NCBI RefSeq assembly: GCF_002847505.1
Contig: NZ_MXAV01000013.1
Coordinates: forward strand, 1-64,000
Length of the DNA stretch: 64,000 nt
Direction: 5' to 3'
Origin: Acidithiobacillus marinus
GTDB lineage: Bacteria > Pseudomonadota > Gammaproteobacteria > Acidithiobacillales > Acidithiobacillaceae
In this document: in pieces, positions 28,558 to 37,901 of the stretch
How positions within the stretch are numbered: position 1 is the first letter of the stretch
Layout: the number at the start of each line of letters is the position of its first letter
The notes under the pieces: generated by a model
Database searches by the model: none
What the model saw: the letters and a program-made list of their open reading frames with translations, nothing else
What the model was told of the DNA's origin: nothing
Position numbers and translations under genes: made by a program

Positions 28558-29661
28558 TCAGCATCCTTCATCGCGAGTCCGCATGTACTCGCGATAAAAC
28601 TGGATGGTTTCGCGCAAGGTATCCATGAAATCAGCCTGAACAGTAAAGCCGGTTGCCTCTTCAATTTTCTTGCCGTTCAAATGCTGTTTGGTAATAGCAT
28701 GAACAGTGGATCCGCTCTGACGCACGCGAATAGATATGCCGTTATTCATAATTGTTTCAGCGCGTTCAGCATCATAAGATTTCTCTACTTCAGCCGCCTG
28801 TTCCACAATGGTCTTGAGCATTTGCGGCGTAGGCATGTAAGTTCCGGCAGCCAGGTTATAAACATCTCCGCGACATTTTTGCTGCTGGGTGAGCAACAGA
28901 ATTGCGGTTACCAGATCCTGAACGTAAAGATAGTCGCGATGATGCTCGATGGCGTCAAAATAGAGTTCCGGCGCCTCTGGCTCTGCAGATCCGAATATAC
29001 TGGCCATGGCTTTGGGCAGGAGGCGGTAACCCATGTTGAAGTCGTATGGGCCATAAATGTTACACATGCGCAGGGTGACGGTAGGCAATCCAAAGGCCTC
29101 GTGGTAAGTCCTGGAAAACACATCAGCAGCCAGCTTTGCCGAGTCGTATACGCCTATTCCGCGTAACGGAGTGGAGTGTTCGCTGTAGGAATCTTCCTCC
29201 ATTTCACCGTAGACTTTATCGGTGGATGACAGAAAAATCATATTGGGTTTGTAGGGAGCGAGTCGGCACGCTTCCAGTACATTGACCCAACCCATAGTGT
29301 TAGCCATGATCGTGTCATAAGGAGCGGATATGGCTTTTTCAATGACCGAAGCATAAGCCGCAAAATGGTAAATAAAATGAAAGCGGCCTTCATGGATGAT
29401 TTCTTTCATGGCATTGGCATCTACTACATCTGCTTCATGAACAAGAATCTTAGAACGGAGATCCATGGATGCACAATTCAGGATCGAATCGCGATTCACA
29501 TCCGTATTGATATCAATGACGGTTACATTCGCACCCAGCTCGACGAGTCGTTTCGTGACATGTCCTCCGACGAAGCCGAAACCTCCGGTAACCAAGACAT
29601 TCTTGGAATCAAAAAATTCGGTCAGGTGTTCATAACGGTTGATGGGCTGGTTGCTGTTCAT
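28558..29661 (-). CDS. Extended-SDR NAD-dependent sugar epimerase/dehydratase
   Basis: 367 residues. NAD motif VTGGFGFVGGHV, acidic end VIDIN, HFAAYASV, catalytic FLSSTDKVYGE and YDSAKLAAD (YxxxK), MCNIYGPYD, and HHRDYLYVQDLV place it in the nucleotide-sugar dehydratase/epimerase group. STDKVYG is typical of 4,6-dehydratase-type enzymes. It is the first gene of the minus arm, and its partner SDR begins one base after its stop, so the two may act in sequence to make one modified sugar. Confidence 0.88.
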   Translation of the reverse strand: MNSNQPINRYEHLTEFFDSKNVLVTGGFGFVGGHVTKRLVELGANVTVIDINTDVNRDSILNCASMDLRSKILVHEADVVDANAMKEIIHEGRFHFIYHFAAYASVIEKAISAPYDTIMANTMGWVNVLEACRLAPYKPNMIFLSSTDKVYGEMEEDSYSEHSTPLRGIGVYDSAKLAADVFSRTYHEAFGLPTVTLRMCNIYGPYDFNMGYRLLPKAMASIFGSAEPEAPELYFDAIEHHRDYLYVQDLVTAILLLTQQQKCRGDVYNLAAGTYMPTPQMLKTIVEQAAEVEKSYDAERAETIMNNGISIRVRQSGSTVHAITKQHLNGKKIEEATGFTVQADFMDTLRETIQFYREYMRTRDEGC

Positions 29662-29852
29662 GTTTTATGTACTCCGGTGAATGGTTTGTTTTGCCTTGTT
29701 GGTCCATTAGCATTTAGTATGCCATTTCTATAAAAACATAAAAAACAATGCGTTATATTTTTTGCGTAGAATCTTGCTACTGTGAAGAGTGTTAGAATTT
29801 TGTTACATAAAAAGAGAAGAAAGCCTATAAATTTTACAACGTTATGATGATA

Positions 29853-29981
29853 AAAGAGAAAAATAATAGAGAGTGGATTGCGGTACTGTGCCGCTCGCTC
29901 CATATTTCTTTGGATTACTTCAACAGCTGAATGGCTTCTCAGAAATTCCCGATGAGTACGTAGTTGGTGAGTAAGGCGACT
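29853..29981 (-). pseudogene. Possible remnant of a GGDEF (diguanylate cyclase-like) domain
   Basis: A minus-strand frame (open 29658-30023, 121 codons) reads SRLTHQLRTHREFL, then EVIQRNMERAAQYRNPLSII and FL. This resembles the start of GGDEF domains ('LTGL.NRREFL ... ERA.RY..PLSLI.LDID'). The acidic metal residues and the GGDEF loop are not preserved, so at most it is a relic. Chance similarity in A+T-rich DNA is possible. Confidence 0.3.
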
Positions 29982-30080
29982 GAATTTTATGGAAATATCA
30001 TAGAATATACTACTTGCCGACATAATTTTTAAGAGCTTTACGGATGGCTGTTTGATCTCTCCGAATCGGAACTTTTATGG

Positions 30081-30098
30081 ATGTAACTTTTTTGTAAC
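30081..30098 (+). promoter_or_regulatory. Pho-box-like direct repeat in the exopolysaccharide intergenic region
   Basis: ATGTAAC, TTTT, TTGTAAC repeats at 11-base spacing, as in Pho boxes, but it lies 290 bases before wza and the surrounding DNA is A+T-rich, so chance is likely. Confidence 0.25.
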
Positions 30099-30388
30099 AA
30101 TGCTCCAAAACTTAGAGTTTGCGGTTACCAAAATCAGGCGTTGTGCGTGCAAGGCAAGAGGGGTTCAGAAGCCCGGCTAATTTCTAGTCATAAAAATTTA
30201 TCACGGAATCAAAAAGTAAACATGATTACGGAAATTTCTATTTCAGGCATGAAATGTGCTTAATAATTCGTGTTCTCTATGGTTTGAGAATTGTTTGCAA
30301 GATTGTCTGGACGAATGCATTTGTTAAGGTTTGTTTTGTAACCTGAGTGAAGGATGTAAATGGAACTGGCTATTGGGGATAGTATTTT

Positions 30389-31456
30389 ATGTATAAGAAG
30401 CTTTACGGGTTGATGGTTTGGGCATTGCTGCCAGTATGGTTGGCAGGTTGTGCTGCGGATGGGCTCAGCCCGCAAAAGGTTGATGTTCGTAAAATGCCGA
30501 GTCCGGTGCTTGCCAGTCAAGCTGTCGTATTGCCATCCAAAACTGTAGATCAACTTTTACACCACCCATTGGCCTATCATTTAGGTCCCGGTGACGTAGT
30601 ATCCGTCTCTGTGTATTTGCACCCGGCGCTTTCCGCTACCTCAGGATCTGGTTCGGTGGGTATCCCTGGAGCCTTGGTCACTAACGGTGGCAACATTCAG
30701 TTACCTATGGTGGGGCTAGTGCATGTGGCCGGACTGACAATGGCAGAATTGCGTATTAAGCTGGAAAAACTTTATAGCCAGTACATTATCCATCCGGATG
30801 TATCCGTACAGCTTCAGGTGGCGCATAGTATTCGCTATTACCTCTTAGGTGAATTCACGGCTCCTGGACTGAAGTTTTCTGATCGTTCCTTGACTTTGCT
30901 GGATGCCATGGCCCTTGGAGGGTCGGTTAATTTTGCTGAAGCGAATCTGCGCAGTGCCTATGTCGTCCAGGATGGCAAAAAGCTGCCCATCAATTTTCGT
31001 CAATTACTGAATGAGGGGAACCTGGGCGAGAATATTGAGCTGCAAAGTGGTGATACGGTTGTTGTGCCGAGCATAGCCAGCATGCGGGCTTTTGTGTTTG
31101 GCGCTGTGGATAAACCCGGTCCAGTGCCCTTCGTAGACGGGCGACTGAGCCTGCTCCAAGCCTTGTCATCTGCAGGGATGAACACTACGGCACTGACCAA
31201 TGCGCAGTTGCGAGATATTCGAGTTATTCGTTCAGAAGGGACCAGCGGAGAACTGATGACCGTCAACGCGAATGCCATACTGCATGGAAAAGCTGCGCCG
31301 TTTTATCTTAAATCAGGTGATGTGGTTTTTGTACCGCAGACTGTAGTGAGTAGCTGGAATCAGGTCATACAGCAGATTTTACCCTCTTTACAGGCGGTTT
31401 CCGGTTTACTGAACCCCTTCGTATCCATCAAGTACTTATCGCAACCGAATAACTAG
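30389..31456 (+). CDS. wza: Wza-like outer-membrane polysaccharide export lipoprotein
   Basis: 355 residues with a lipoprotein signal (WLAGC, Cys21). The polysaccharide biosynthesis/export domain follows (AYHLGPGDVVSVSVYLHP, GNIQLPMVGLVHVAGLTMAE), then SLBB-like domains (YLLGEFTAPGLKF, VFGAVDKPGPVPF), each ending in a 'SGDTVVVP/SGDVVFVP' turn. Wza proteins form the outer-membrane exit pore for capsule or exopolysaccharide. It is the first gene of the plus arm and lies 11 bases before the Wzc-like gene. GGGGA precedes the ATG. Confidence 0.93.
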   Translation: MYKKLYGLMVWALLPVWLAGCAADGLSPQKVDVRKMPSPVLASQAVVLPSKTVDQLLHHPLAYHLGPGDVVSVSVYLHPALSATSGSGSVGIPGALVTNGGNIQLPMVGLVHVAGLTMAELRIKLEKLYSQYIIHPDVSVQLQVAHSIRYYLLGEFTAPGLKFSDRSLTLLDAMALGGSVNFAEANLRSAYVVQDGKKLPINFRQLLNEGNLGENIELQSGDTVVVPSIASMRAFVFGAVDKPGPVPFVDGRLSLLQALSSAGMNTTALTNAQLRDIRVIRSEGTSGELMTVNANAILHGKAAPFYLKSGDVVFVPQTVVSSWNQVIQQILPSLQAVSGLLNPFVSIKYLSQPNN

Positions 31457-31467
31457 GAATAGATACC

Positions 31468-33987
31468 GTGGCTGATCACAATGATAGAATGCTTTCACCG
31501 GATAATGTGGACTCCCAATGGCGCCCATCAGTTTCCAGTCATTTCGACGGTGGAGATGAAGGAGAAAAAATTGATCTGTCTGCACTGTTTCGTTCTCTAA
31601 AAAAACACTGGCGTTGGCCAGTGGGCTTGGCGATTGCCGGAATAATCCTGGCTGTTTTGCATACCCTCTTTTCGATACCAGTATTTGAATCATCTGGTTC
31701 AATCTATCTGGGAAACGCGGAAAAAGATCAGGCTGCAGCTTCATCTGCCACTGAAGGTTTGTCGCTCGTTCCCGGTTTGGTGCAGGCACCCAATCTGGAA
31801 ACGCAAGTACAGATCATGCAAAGCCGCCAGATAGTGGAAAAGGCCATTATGCAATCCGGGGTAAATGTGTCCATCATGAATCCAGACCAAAGTGCTGTGA
31901 TCCATTTCTGGTACTGGCTACTTAATGGTCATTCCTTTGGTGTTTATGAAAATCAAAAAACCGGATTGCATGCTACTATGGCAGAAGCGGTAAATCCTGA
32001 CCTCTATGGCCAACACCTTGAACTGAAATTTGCCGATGCAGGTCGTTACCAAATATATGCAGGAAAAAAATGGATACTGAGTGGTCAGCTGGATGAGGCA
32101 GCCGTTAGTCCCTATCTGCGGATTCTCATCAAGACTAATTTCCCGGGTTTTATCCCCAAGGCCAATCGTTCCTATCGCTTGACTATCCGCTCTCCTTTGT
32201 CGCTATATAATGCCTTTGCAGGAAACATTGCGGTCAGCCAGTCGAGTAAGGATAGTGGCGGCACTGCTACTCTGAGCTATCTGATCTACCTGAGCTTCCA
32301 GAATCCTAATCCCTTCGTATCGCAAAGATTTCTGAATGGTTTGATGTTGAGTTATCTGGAGCAAACCCATGCCTGGGCTACAGGCCAGTCTTCATCGACT
32401 TATGATTATTTGAATGGGCAACTGGAAAAGGTGCGTTCTGCGCTGGAAACGGCCGATAGTAATCTGGCCAAATATCAAAGTCATAGTGGCCTTTTGTCGG
32501 TGACTTCAAACGCCCAGGCGATGATTACCCAGATGGCCAATTATGAAAGTCAGCGCAGTGCGCTGGAACTTAAGTTGAGAAATCTGCAACAAGTAAGCGC
32601 AGAGCTTCGTGCGCAGGGTGAAAAAAAGGTCGATCCTTATTTGATGAGTTCGCTCAACGATTCTGTGCTTAATGGTCTATCCGATAAACTGGTGACAGCC
32701 CAGAATCGTAAAGCCTCGCTGGAGACTATGTACACGCCCAAAGCTCCAGAAATACAGCAAGTAAATAAGGAAATATCTGCCATACGCTCGGCTATTGCCA
32801 GTGTGATATCTAATCAGGAGACACAAGCGCGTCAGCAGCTCGATTCTTTGGATACGGTGATTGACCGGTATAAAGGCAAGATGGGGCAATATCCCAAAGA
32901 AGCTCTGCAGGTACTGTCGTTAACCCGTTCTACAGAAGTTCTGGGCAAGTTATATATGTTTCTGTTGGAAAAGCAAAAAGAAGCAGCAATCAGCAAAGCC
33001 AGTACCATCACCAAAAATCGTATTCTCGATACTGCAATGGTGCGGCATACGCCCGTTTCCCCAAAAGCATCTAAAAACATTCTCGTTGGCGGTTTTCTTG
33101 GGTTGTTATTAGGGCTTGCGGTGGTTTTTGCACGTTTTCTGATGCACAAGGGTTTCCACTCAGAGGAGGAGATCCTGCGACGCTACTTTGCCACGCCATT
33201 GTTAGGCACTCTGCCTGAATATAATGGATTTCCTGATGCTGATATCAGGGCAAGATTCCCGGCAATTTCGATTTCGGACCCTCGTTCCGGGTATGGAGAA
33301 GCCATGCGTTTGTTGCGTGGTAAACTTTACCTGTTTGCAAGAACAAGTGGTGCAGGAAAAATTCTGATGTTTTCTTCTGCTGATCCTGGTGCAGGCAAAA
33401 CAACGATAGCCAGTCAGTTGGCCATGACCTTGGCGGAAGATGGAAAGAAAATACTACTCATTGATGCTGACCTGAGGAATCCTCAGTTACATCAGATATT
33501 TGATTGTAAACAAACCCCAGGATTGTCTGAATATTTGATGGGTAAATCCGACCTGGAATCATGTATCCGTGTGATGACCCGATTCAATGTTCCATTGAGT
33601 CTTATGACTGCGGGCCAAATTCCCGGGACTCCGGTGGAGTTGATTGGTAACAGTCGTTTTGCCGACCTGATTCAGGATGCTCGATCGCAGTTTGATTTTG
33701 TGCTCCTGGATGCGCCACCCTATCCGTCGGTAGCGGATGGACTGATGATTTCCCAGTGGGTTGATCGTCTGATTTCAGTGGTTCGAGTGGATACAACACC
33801 ACGAAAGACTTTTCAGGATCACATGCAGGGTGTGGCGCAAATTGGTTGCCCACTAGCTTTGGTGATAAACGGAACGCCCTCAGTTCAGGGCCACGCAGAT
33901 CGTGTCCAGTCTCGGACTTCTGGTTTTTTAAACCTGGAAGAAAAATTACTCAAATTCGTGCACTTCGTTCAGAAAAAACAGGGATAA
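31468..33987 (+). CDS. wzc: Wzc-like chain-length regulator / BY-kinase-type ATPase without tyrosine tail
   Basis: 839 residues from a GTG start with AGGA nine bases upstream. Order: short cytoplasmic N-terminus, TM1 (WPVGLAIAGIILAVLHTLF), periplasmic Wzz domain with long coiled-coil (about residues 300-480, the GNVR-like region), TM2 (NILVGGFLGLLLGLAVVF), then the cytoplasmic ATPase with Walker A SSADPGAGKTTIAS (about residue 640), Walker A' ILLIDADLRNP and Walker B FVLLDAPPY. Wzc controls polymer length and export with Wza. Unusually, no tyrosine occurs in roughly the last 85 residues, so the usual autophosphorylated Tyr cluster is missing. Confidence 0.93.
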   Translation: MADHNDRMLSPDNVDSQWRPSVSSHFDGGDEGEKIDLSALFRSLKKHWRWPVGLAIAGIILAVLHTLFSIPVFESSGSIYLGNAEKDQAAASSATEGLSLVPGLVQAPNLETQVQIMQSRQIVEKAIMQSGVNVSIMNPDQSAVIHFWYWLLNGHSFGVYENQKTGLHATMAEAVNPDLYGQHLELKFADAGRYQIYAGKKWILSGQLDEAAVSPYLRILIKTNFPGFIPKANRSYRLTIRSPLSLYNAFAGNIAVSQSSKDSGGTATLSYLIYLSFQNPNPFVSQRFLNGLMLSYLEQTHAWATGQSSSTYDYLNGQLEKVRSALETADSNLAKYQSHSGLLSVTSNAQAMITQMANYESQRSALELKLRNLQQVSAELRAQGEKKVDPYLMSSLNDSVLNGLSDKLVTAQNRKASLETMYTPKAPEIQQVNKEISAIRSAIASVISNQETQARQQLDSLDTVIDRYKGKMGQYPKEALQVLSLTRSTEVLGKLYMFLLEKQKEAAISKASTITKNRILDTAMVRHTPVSPKASKNILVGGFLGLLLGLAVVFARFLMHKGFHSEEEILRRYFATPLLGTLPEYNGFPDADIRARFPAISISDPRSGYGEAMRLLRGKLYLFARTSGAGKILMFSSADPGAGKTTIASQLAMTLAEDGKKILLIDADLRNPQLHQIFDCKQTPGLSEYLMGKSDLESCIRVMTRFNVPLSLMTAGQIPGTPVELIGNSRFADLIQDARSQFDFVLLDAPPYPSVADGLMISQWVDRLISVVRVDTTPRKTFQDHMQGVAQIGCPLALVINGTPSVQGHADRVQSRTSGFLNLEEKLLKFVHFVQKKQG

Positions 33988-34043
33988 TTGTATATGTCAT
34001 TATCTGATAACTACTCTTCAGCTGATTATCAAGGGTTGCGGTC

Positions 34044-35516
34044 ATGGTCGCCAGCCTGAAACGTAACTCTTTGTATAATCTAATGGGTAATCTGGTGCCC
34101 GTGGCTGTTTCGTTTGTAACTGTTCCTCTGTTCCTACACAAAATTGGTGTGGATGAGTACGGCGTTCTAGCGATTGTTTGGTTATTTTTAGGATATTTCG
34201 GGGTTTTCGATTTTGGGATAGGAATGGCATCGGCCAATCAGTTTGCTAAATTGGAAGACCATGGACAAATGGTCAGTGTATTTTGGAGCGGAATATGGAC
34301 TAATCTGATGTTGGGAATGGTGGGTGCGGCAGTACTTTTGCTTCTGGGTGATTTTTTATTTGAATATCTATTCAAAATGTCTTCTGTGATGCATGCATCA
34401 GTGGTGAGCGCCTTGCCTTGGTTGGCGTTAGCGGTCCCCGTAATTACTGTAAACGGAATATGTGTAGGGGTACTGGATGGGCGTCAACTGTTTTTCAAGA
34501 TGAATGCCTTAGCTCTTACAGGATCCTTTTTTTTGCAGTTGTTGCCGTTGCTGACCGCGTACCTACATGGACCTGACCTTACCTGGATTATTGCGATAAC
34601 GGTACTTTCTCGATTATTTTTTGGAGCAATTCCAATGGGAATTGTGGCCTTTTATACATTGGGAAAACCAGGACCCGAATGGCCGCAGTGGTACTGGATA
34701 AAAAAAATGCTAGGTTATGGGGGATGGACAACGCTTTCAAATATGGTAGTACCACTTACCGGAGCAATGGATAAATTTTTGCTGGGCAGTTTAGTTGGGC
34801 CTGCGGCTGTGACATTCTTTGCTATACCTGAGCGCCTGGCAAGGCAAGGTGCAGTCGTTCCTGGTGCAGTTACGCGCGCCTTGTTTCCCAAACTGGCAGC
34901 AGGTAATGAAAAGGATGCCAGAGATGCATCATCCCAGTCCTTGGATTTACTGCTTCTGATCCAGACGCCAATGATATGTGGACTTATTCTTGTGCTGCAG
35001 CCATTTCTGGGAATTTGGGTGGGGTGGACAGTGGCTGATAAGGCTGGCTCAGTAGGATTGATTATTGCGGCGACAATATGGTTAGTAGGTTTGAATTATA
35101 TTCCATCAATGTTGTTACAGGCTCGTGGACGCCCGGATATAGCTGCAAAATTGCGCGTCCTTGAGTTGCTTCCATATCTTCTGGTTCTGTGGCTATCTAT
35201 TCATTATCTGGGTTTGATTGGCGGTGGTATTGGTTTGTTGTTTGTGACAGTCCTGGATATGTTGTTGTTATTTTGGGGAGCCAAATTAGTTCTATTCAAA
35301 AATTGGACATTTTGGCAATCATTGGCCTGGATTATGTCGGCCGAGATTCTGGCTTGGGATTTTGAAAGAACATCTGTGTTGTGGTACGTAGTCTCGATTA
35401 TTTTTCTTGGATTTTCAGTTGTATGGGCAGGTTATCGTGCACCAATTATCAGAGCAAGTGTCGCCTCATTGCTAGGTAGAATGTACGGAAAAAGGTTGAG
35501 AACGGTCGGGAAGTGA
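34044..35516 (+). CDS. wzx: Wzx-type lipid-linked oligosaccharide flippase (polysaccharide biosynthesis family)
   Basis: 490 residues with about 12-14 hydrophobic helices and few soluble stretches. The N-terminal pattern (NSLYNLMGNLVPVAVSF, then PLFLHKIGVDEYGVLAIVW) is typical of the MOP-superfamily flippases that move undecaprenyl-linked repeat units across the inner membrane. It lies 56 bases after the Wzc gene and before a run of glycosyltransferases, as expected for a Wzx/Wzy-type cluster. Confidence 0.88.
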   Translation: MVASLKRNSLYNLMGNLVPVAVSFVTVPLFLHKIGVDEYGVLAIVWLFLGYFGVFDFGIGMASANQFAKLEDHGQMVSVFWSGIWTNLMLGMVGAAVLLLLGDFLFEYLFKMSSVMHASVVSALPWLALAVPVITVNGICVGVLDGRQLFFKMNALALTGSFFLQLLPLLTAYLHGPDLTWIIAITVLSRLFFGAIPMGIVAFYTLGKPGPEWPQWYWIKKMLGYGGWTTLSNMVVPLTGAMDKFLLGSLVGPAAVTFFAIPERLARQGAVVPGAVTRALFPKLAAGNEKDARDASSQSLDLLLLIQTPMICGLILVLQPFLGIWVGWTVADKAGSVGLIIAATIWLVGLNYIPSMLLQARGRPDIAAKLRVLELLPYLLVLWLSIHYLGLIGGGIGLLFVTVLDMLLLFWGAKLVLFKNWTFWQSLAWIMSAEILAWDFERTSVLWYVVSIIFLGFSVVWAGYRAPIIRASVASLLGRMYGKRLRTVGK

Positions 35517-35614
35517 TGCTAAATTATTTATTAAAAATATATTAAAATAATTTGCGAGGATGTCGCATATTTATTGATGAGACTATTGCTGTGATTTGCA
35601 ATATAAAGCGTCAT

Positions 35615-35646
35615 ATTGGATCAAAAAAATTTAAATTTGATCCAAT
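35615..35646. repeat. Perfect 11-bp inverted repeat ahead of the A+T-rich GT2 gene
   Basis: ATTGGATCAAA (35615-35625) and TTTGATCCAAT (35636-35646) are perfect complements around a ten-base A/T loop, 24 bases before the next ATG. There is no T-run. It could be an operator or an mRNA hairpin. Confidence 0.5.
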
Positions 35647-35670
35647 TAAAGTCGAAGAGGAAATGTTAAT

Positions 35671-36468
35671 ATGGAGATCACTTTTGCTGCTTTGATACCT
35701 ACAAGGCATCGTCCAGATTTACTTAAGTTATGTCTGGAAAGTGTTTACAGTAACAGCGTTGTCCCGACGTTAACAATTGTAGGTGATGATTCTACTGATG
35801 TTGAATGTATAAAAAAGAACAAGAAAATTGTTTCTTCATTTGGCAATTGTTTTTATTTGCCGGGGAAGTGTGCTGGCCCATCGCAAAATAGAAGATATCT
35901 GGCGGAATATTTGTTGTTTCTGATTGCGCAGAAAAATTCTAATATTTCTCATGTGGCTTATATTGACGATGATATAATTATCTCTAAAAACTGGTTTGCT
36001 TATGCAGCTATGCACTTGGAAAGTTGTGTTTCTAAACTTAATTTGATGAAGAGTATAATCTATGGGATAATAGTTAGTAGTTTTAGCGATACTAATAATG
36101 TCCCTCAGTTATACCGCTTCACATTTCTTGGGTATTTTGATGTATCGCGTGATGATTCAACTTCTTGTGTTAATATTCAAGCAGCTATATTTCCTGTATG
36201 TCTTTTTTCAAAAATAAATTTTGATAAAAATATTTATTTTGGTTATGAGGACGCTGACTTGTGTAATAGAGCTATTTCTTTGGGGTATGAGTTGAGTTGT
36301 GTGTCATCCATGTTGGCTATTAATAAGTTGCCTGGCCAGAGTAGTCTTGCTGAAGATGATGAAAAACATTGTTCCCTTGATCTGCAGATAGAAGCTGCAA
36401 GATTGTATGTAACCTTTAAAAAATATTTCTGTATTGAAAGAAGGTCATTGAAATCATTTTTTTTCTGA
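35671..36468 (+). CDS. Glycosyltransferase family 2 protein (A+T-rich gene)
   Basis: 265 residues. The GT-A nucleotide-binding start ALIPTRHRPDLLKLCLESVY (20) and VGDDST are followed by the metal-binding YIDDDIIISKNW and, later, the acceptor-side YFGYEDADLCNRA, a classic GT2 pattern. It adds a sugar in exopolysaccharide assembly; the donor is unknown. Base composition is visibly more A+T-rich than the flanking flippase and GT4 genes, and it stands apart with gaps of 154 and 153 bases, which suggests separate acquisition. Confidence 0.82.
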   Translation: MEITFAALIPTRHRPDLLKLCLESVYSNSVVPTLTIVGDDSTDVECIKKNKKIVSSFGNCFYLPGKCAGPSQNRRYLAEYLLFLIAQKNSNISHVAYIDDDIIISKNWFAYAAMHLESCVSKLNLMKSIIYGIIVSSFSDTNNVPQLYRFTFLGYFDVSRDDSTSCVNIQAAIFPVCLFSKINFDKNIYFGYEDADLCNRAISLGYELSCVSSMLAINKLPGQSSLAEDDEKHCSLDLQIEAARLYVTFKKYFCIERRSLKSFFF

Positions 36469-36621
36469 TTTTTTTTCTCTTTCACTTGATGGCGCATATG
36501 GTTAAAATAGGGAAATCTCCCGTTAGTATTATTCTTGTATTCAAGAAGTCAAAAATTTGGCAAGTCTTGAAATGCTCATCAAGTTGCACTGTGATAAATG
36601 TAGAAAAATGAGGTATCAATC

Positions 36622-37761
36622 TTGAAAATCTTGCTCTCTATTCATCATCCAATCTCCATTGAAGGCGGTGCGCCGGGAGTGACTCGTAAGCTTGCTCAGG
36701 AGTTTTCTATGCAAGGTCATGACGTTAGGGTGTTGTCGTTTGACGATATGCCCAGACGCTTTCATGGTAAACTTGCTCAGGTTGTCTTCCCTTGGTTTGT
36801 TGCCGATCATGTCCGTCGAACGCGTTATGATGTAATGGATCTTTCTAGCGGCGATGGATGGCGTTTGAAGCCCGGAAACTTCAGTCAATCATTGATCGTA
36901 TTTCGTAGCCATGGGCTTGAGCATGTTTCTGCAGAGCAACGTCGTGAGGCAGCCCTACAGGATGAAATCCAACTCTCTTGGAAATATCCACTTTATCATG
37001 GTGGATGGCGTTTACAGGAAGTTGCGCAATCAATGCGTAAATCCGATCTTTGCTTGTTTCTTAATAAAAAAGATCATGATTTTGCAATTGCTCGTTTAAG
37101 TGCGGAACCTTCACGTTGTGAAATTGTACCAAATGGGTTGCCTTCCTCATTTTTACATCTACCATTATCTGATGAGCCGGTTGCCGGTACCCCACTACGT
37201 ATAGCTATGGTTGGTGGATATCTACAGAGAAAAGGTTTTTCGTATGCTCTCGAAGCGTTTCGCCGACTCTTGGCGCGCTATTCTTTACTTGAAGTTGGTT
37301 TTTTTGGCATTGGTCAGGGGAATGCAGCATTAATTGAGAAGGAGTTGGGTAACGCTGGGCTTGGGCGAGTAAATTATGTCGAGAATTATAGTCATGAAGA
37401 GCTACCAAAATTGCTTGGAAGATACCATGTGCTCCTTTTTCCAAGCTTGTCAGAGGGCTTTGCAATGGCACCTCTTGAATCTATGGCCTGCGGACTGGCG
37501 CTTATTACGACCTCAGTGGGTGGGCTGCCTGAACAGCTCAGAAATGGTCATCAAGCCCTAATCATTCCGTCGGCGAATACAGTCTCGATTGAGCAGTCAA
37601 TAGAGACCTTGTTCAACGATCGCTCACTTTTGCAGCGACTACGCAAGGCGGGACAAGTTAGAGCACAAAAATTTTCTTGGGAAAGTATTGCGAGTGACCA
37701 GTTAGCCCTATATGCCGAATATTTAGAAAAAAAGGGTGTATTGATTGCATGTTGTAATTAG
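36622..37761 (+). CDS. Glycosyltransferase family 4 protein (TTG start)
   Basis: 379 residues from a TTG with GAGG nine bases upstream; the product begins KILLSIHHPISIEGGAPGV, the expected GT-B N-terminus, so no upstream start is needed. C-terminal donor-site features: AMVGGYLQRKGFSYALEAF, EGFAMAPLESMACGLALI (E-x7-E) and GGLPEQL. It probably adds one residue of the repeat unit. The neighbouring intergenic stretches (36469-36621 and 37762-37901) are A+T-rich and show no other gene. Confidence 0.86.
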   Translation: MKILLSIHHPISIEGGAPGVTRKLAQEFSMQGHDVRVLSFDDMPRRFHGKLAQVVFPWFVADHVRRTRYDVMDLSSGDGWRLKPGNFSQSLIVFRSHGLEHVSAEQRREAALQDEIQLSWKYPLYHGGWRLQEVAQSMRKSDLCLFLNKKDHDFAIARLSAEPSRCEIVPNGLPSSFLHLPLSDEPVAGTPLRIAMVGGYLQRKGFSYALEAFRRLLARYSLLEVGFFGIGQGNAALIEKELGNAGLGRVNYVENYSHEELPKLLGRYHVLLFPSLSEGFAMAPLESMACGLALITTSVGGLPEQLRNGHQALIIPSANTVSIEQSIETLFNDRSLLQRLRKAGQVRAQKFSWESIASDQLALYAEYLEKKGVLIACCN

Positions 37762-37901
37762 TGTCGCTGCCGACTGATGTTGTATATATTATATGTAATT
37801 TTAGATATCTATGATTATAGTTTAGGTTTATTTTATGGTAAATATATGGTCATTTAAAAAATGTATAAATCTTTATCCTATTGACTTTATGAGAGATTAA
37901 A

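Larger units (their letters stand above)
29662..30388. other. 727-bp A+T-rich divergent intergenic region between the two exopolysaccharide arms
   Basis: It must hold the promoters of both arms, but no textbook -35/-10 pair stands out. It contains a GGDEF-like decayed frame on the minus strand (29853-29981), a direct repeat resembling a Pho box (30081-30098), and a small inverted repeat ATTTCA-GGCA-TGAAAT near 30240-30255. No RNA gene was recognised. Confidence 0.6.

Noticed and set aside
36540..36580. Possible sigma-54 promoter (TGGCAAG ... TTGAAATGC)
   Set aside because: Spacing between the GG and GC elements does not fit the -24/-12 rule.
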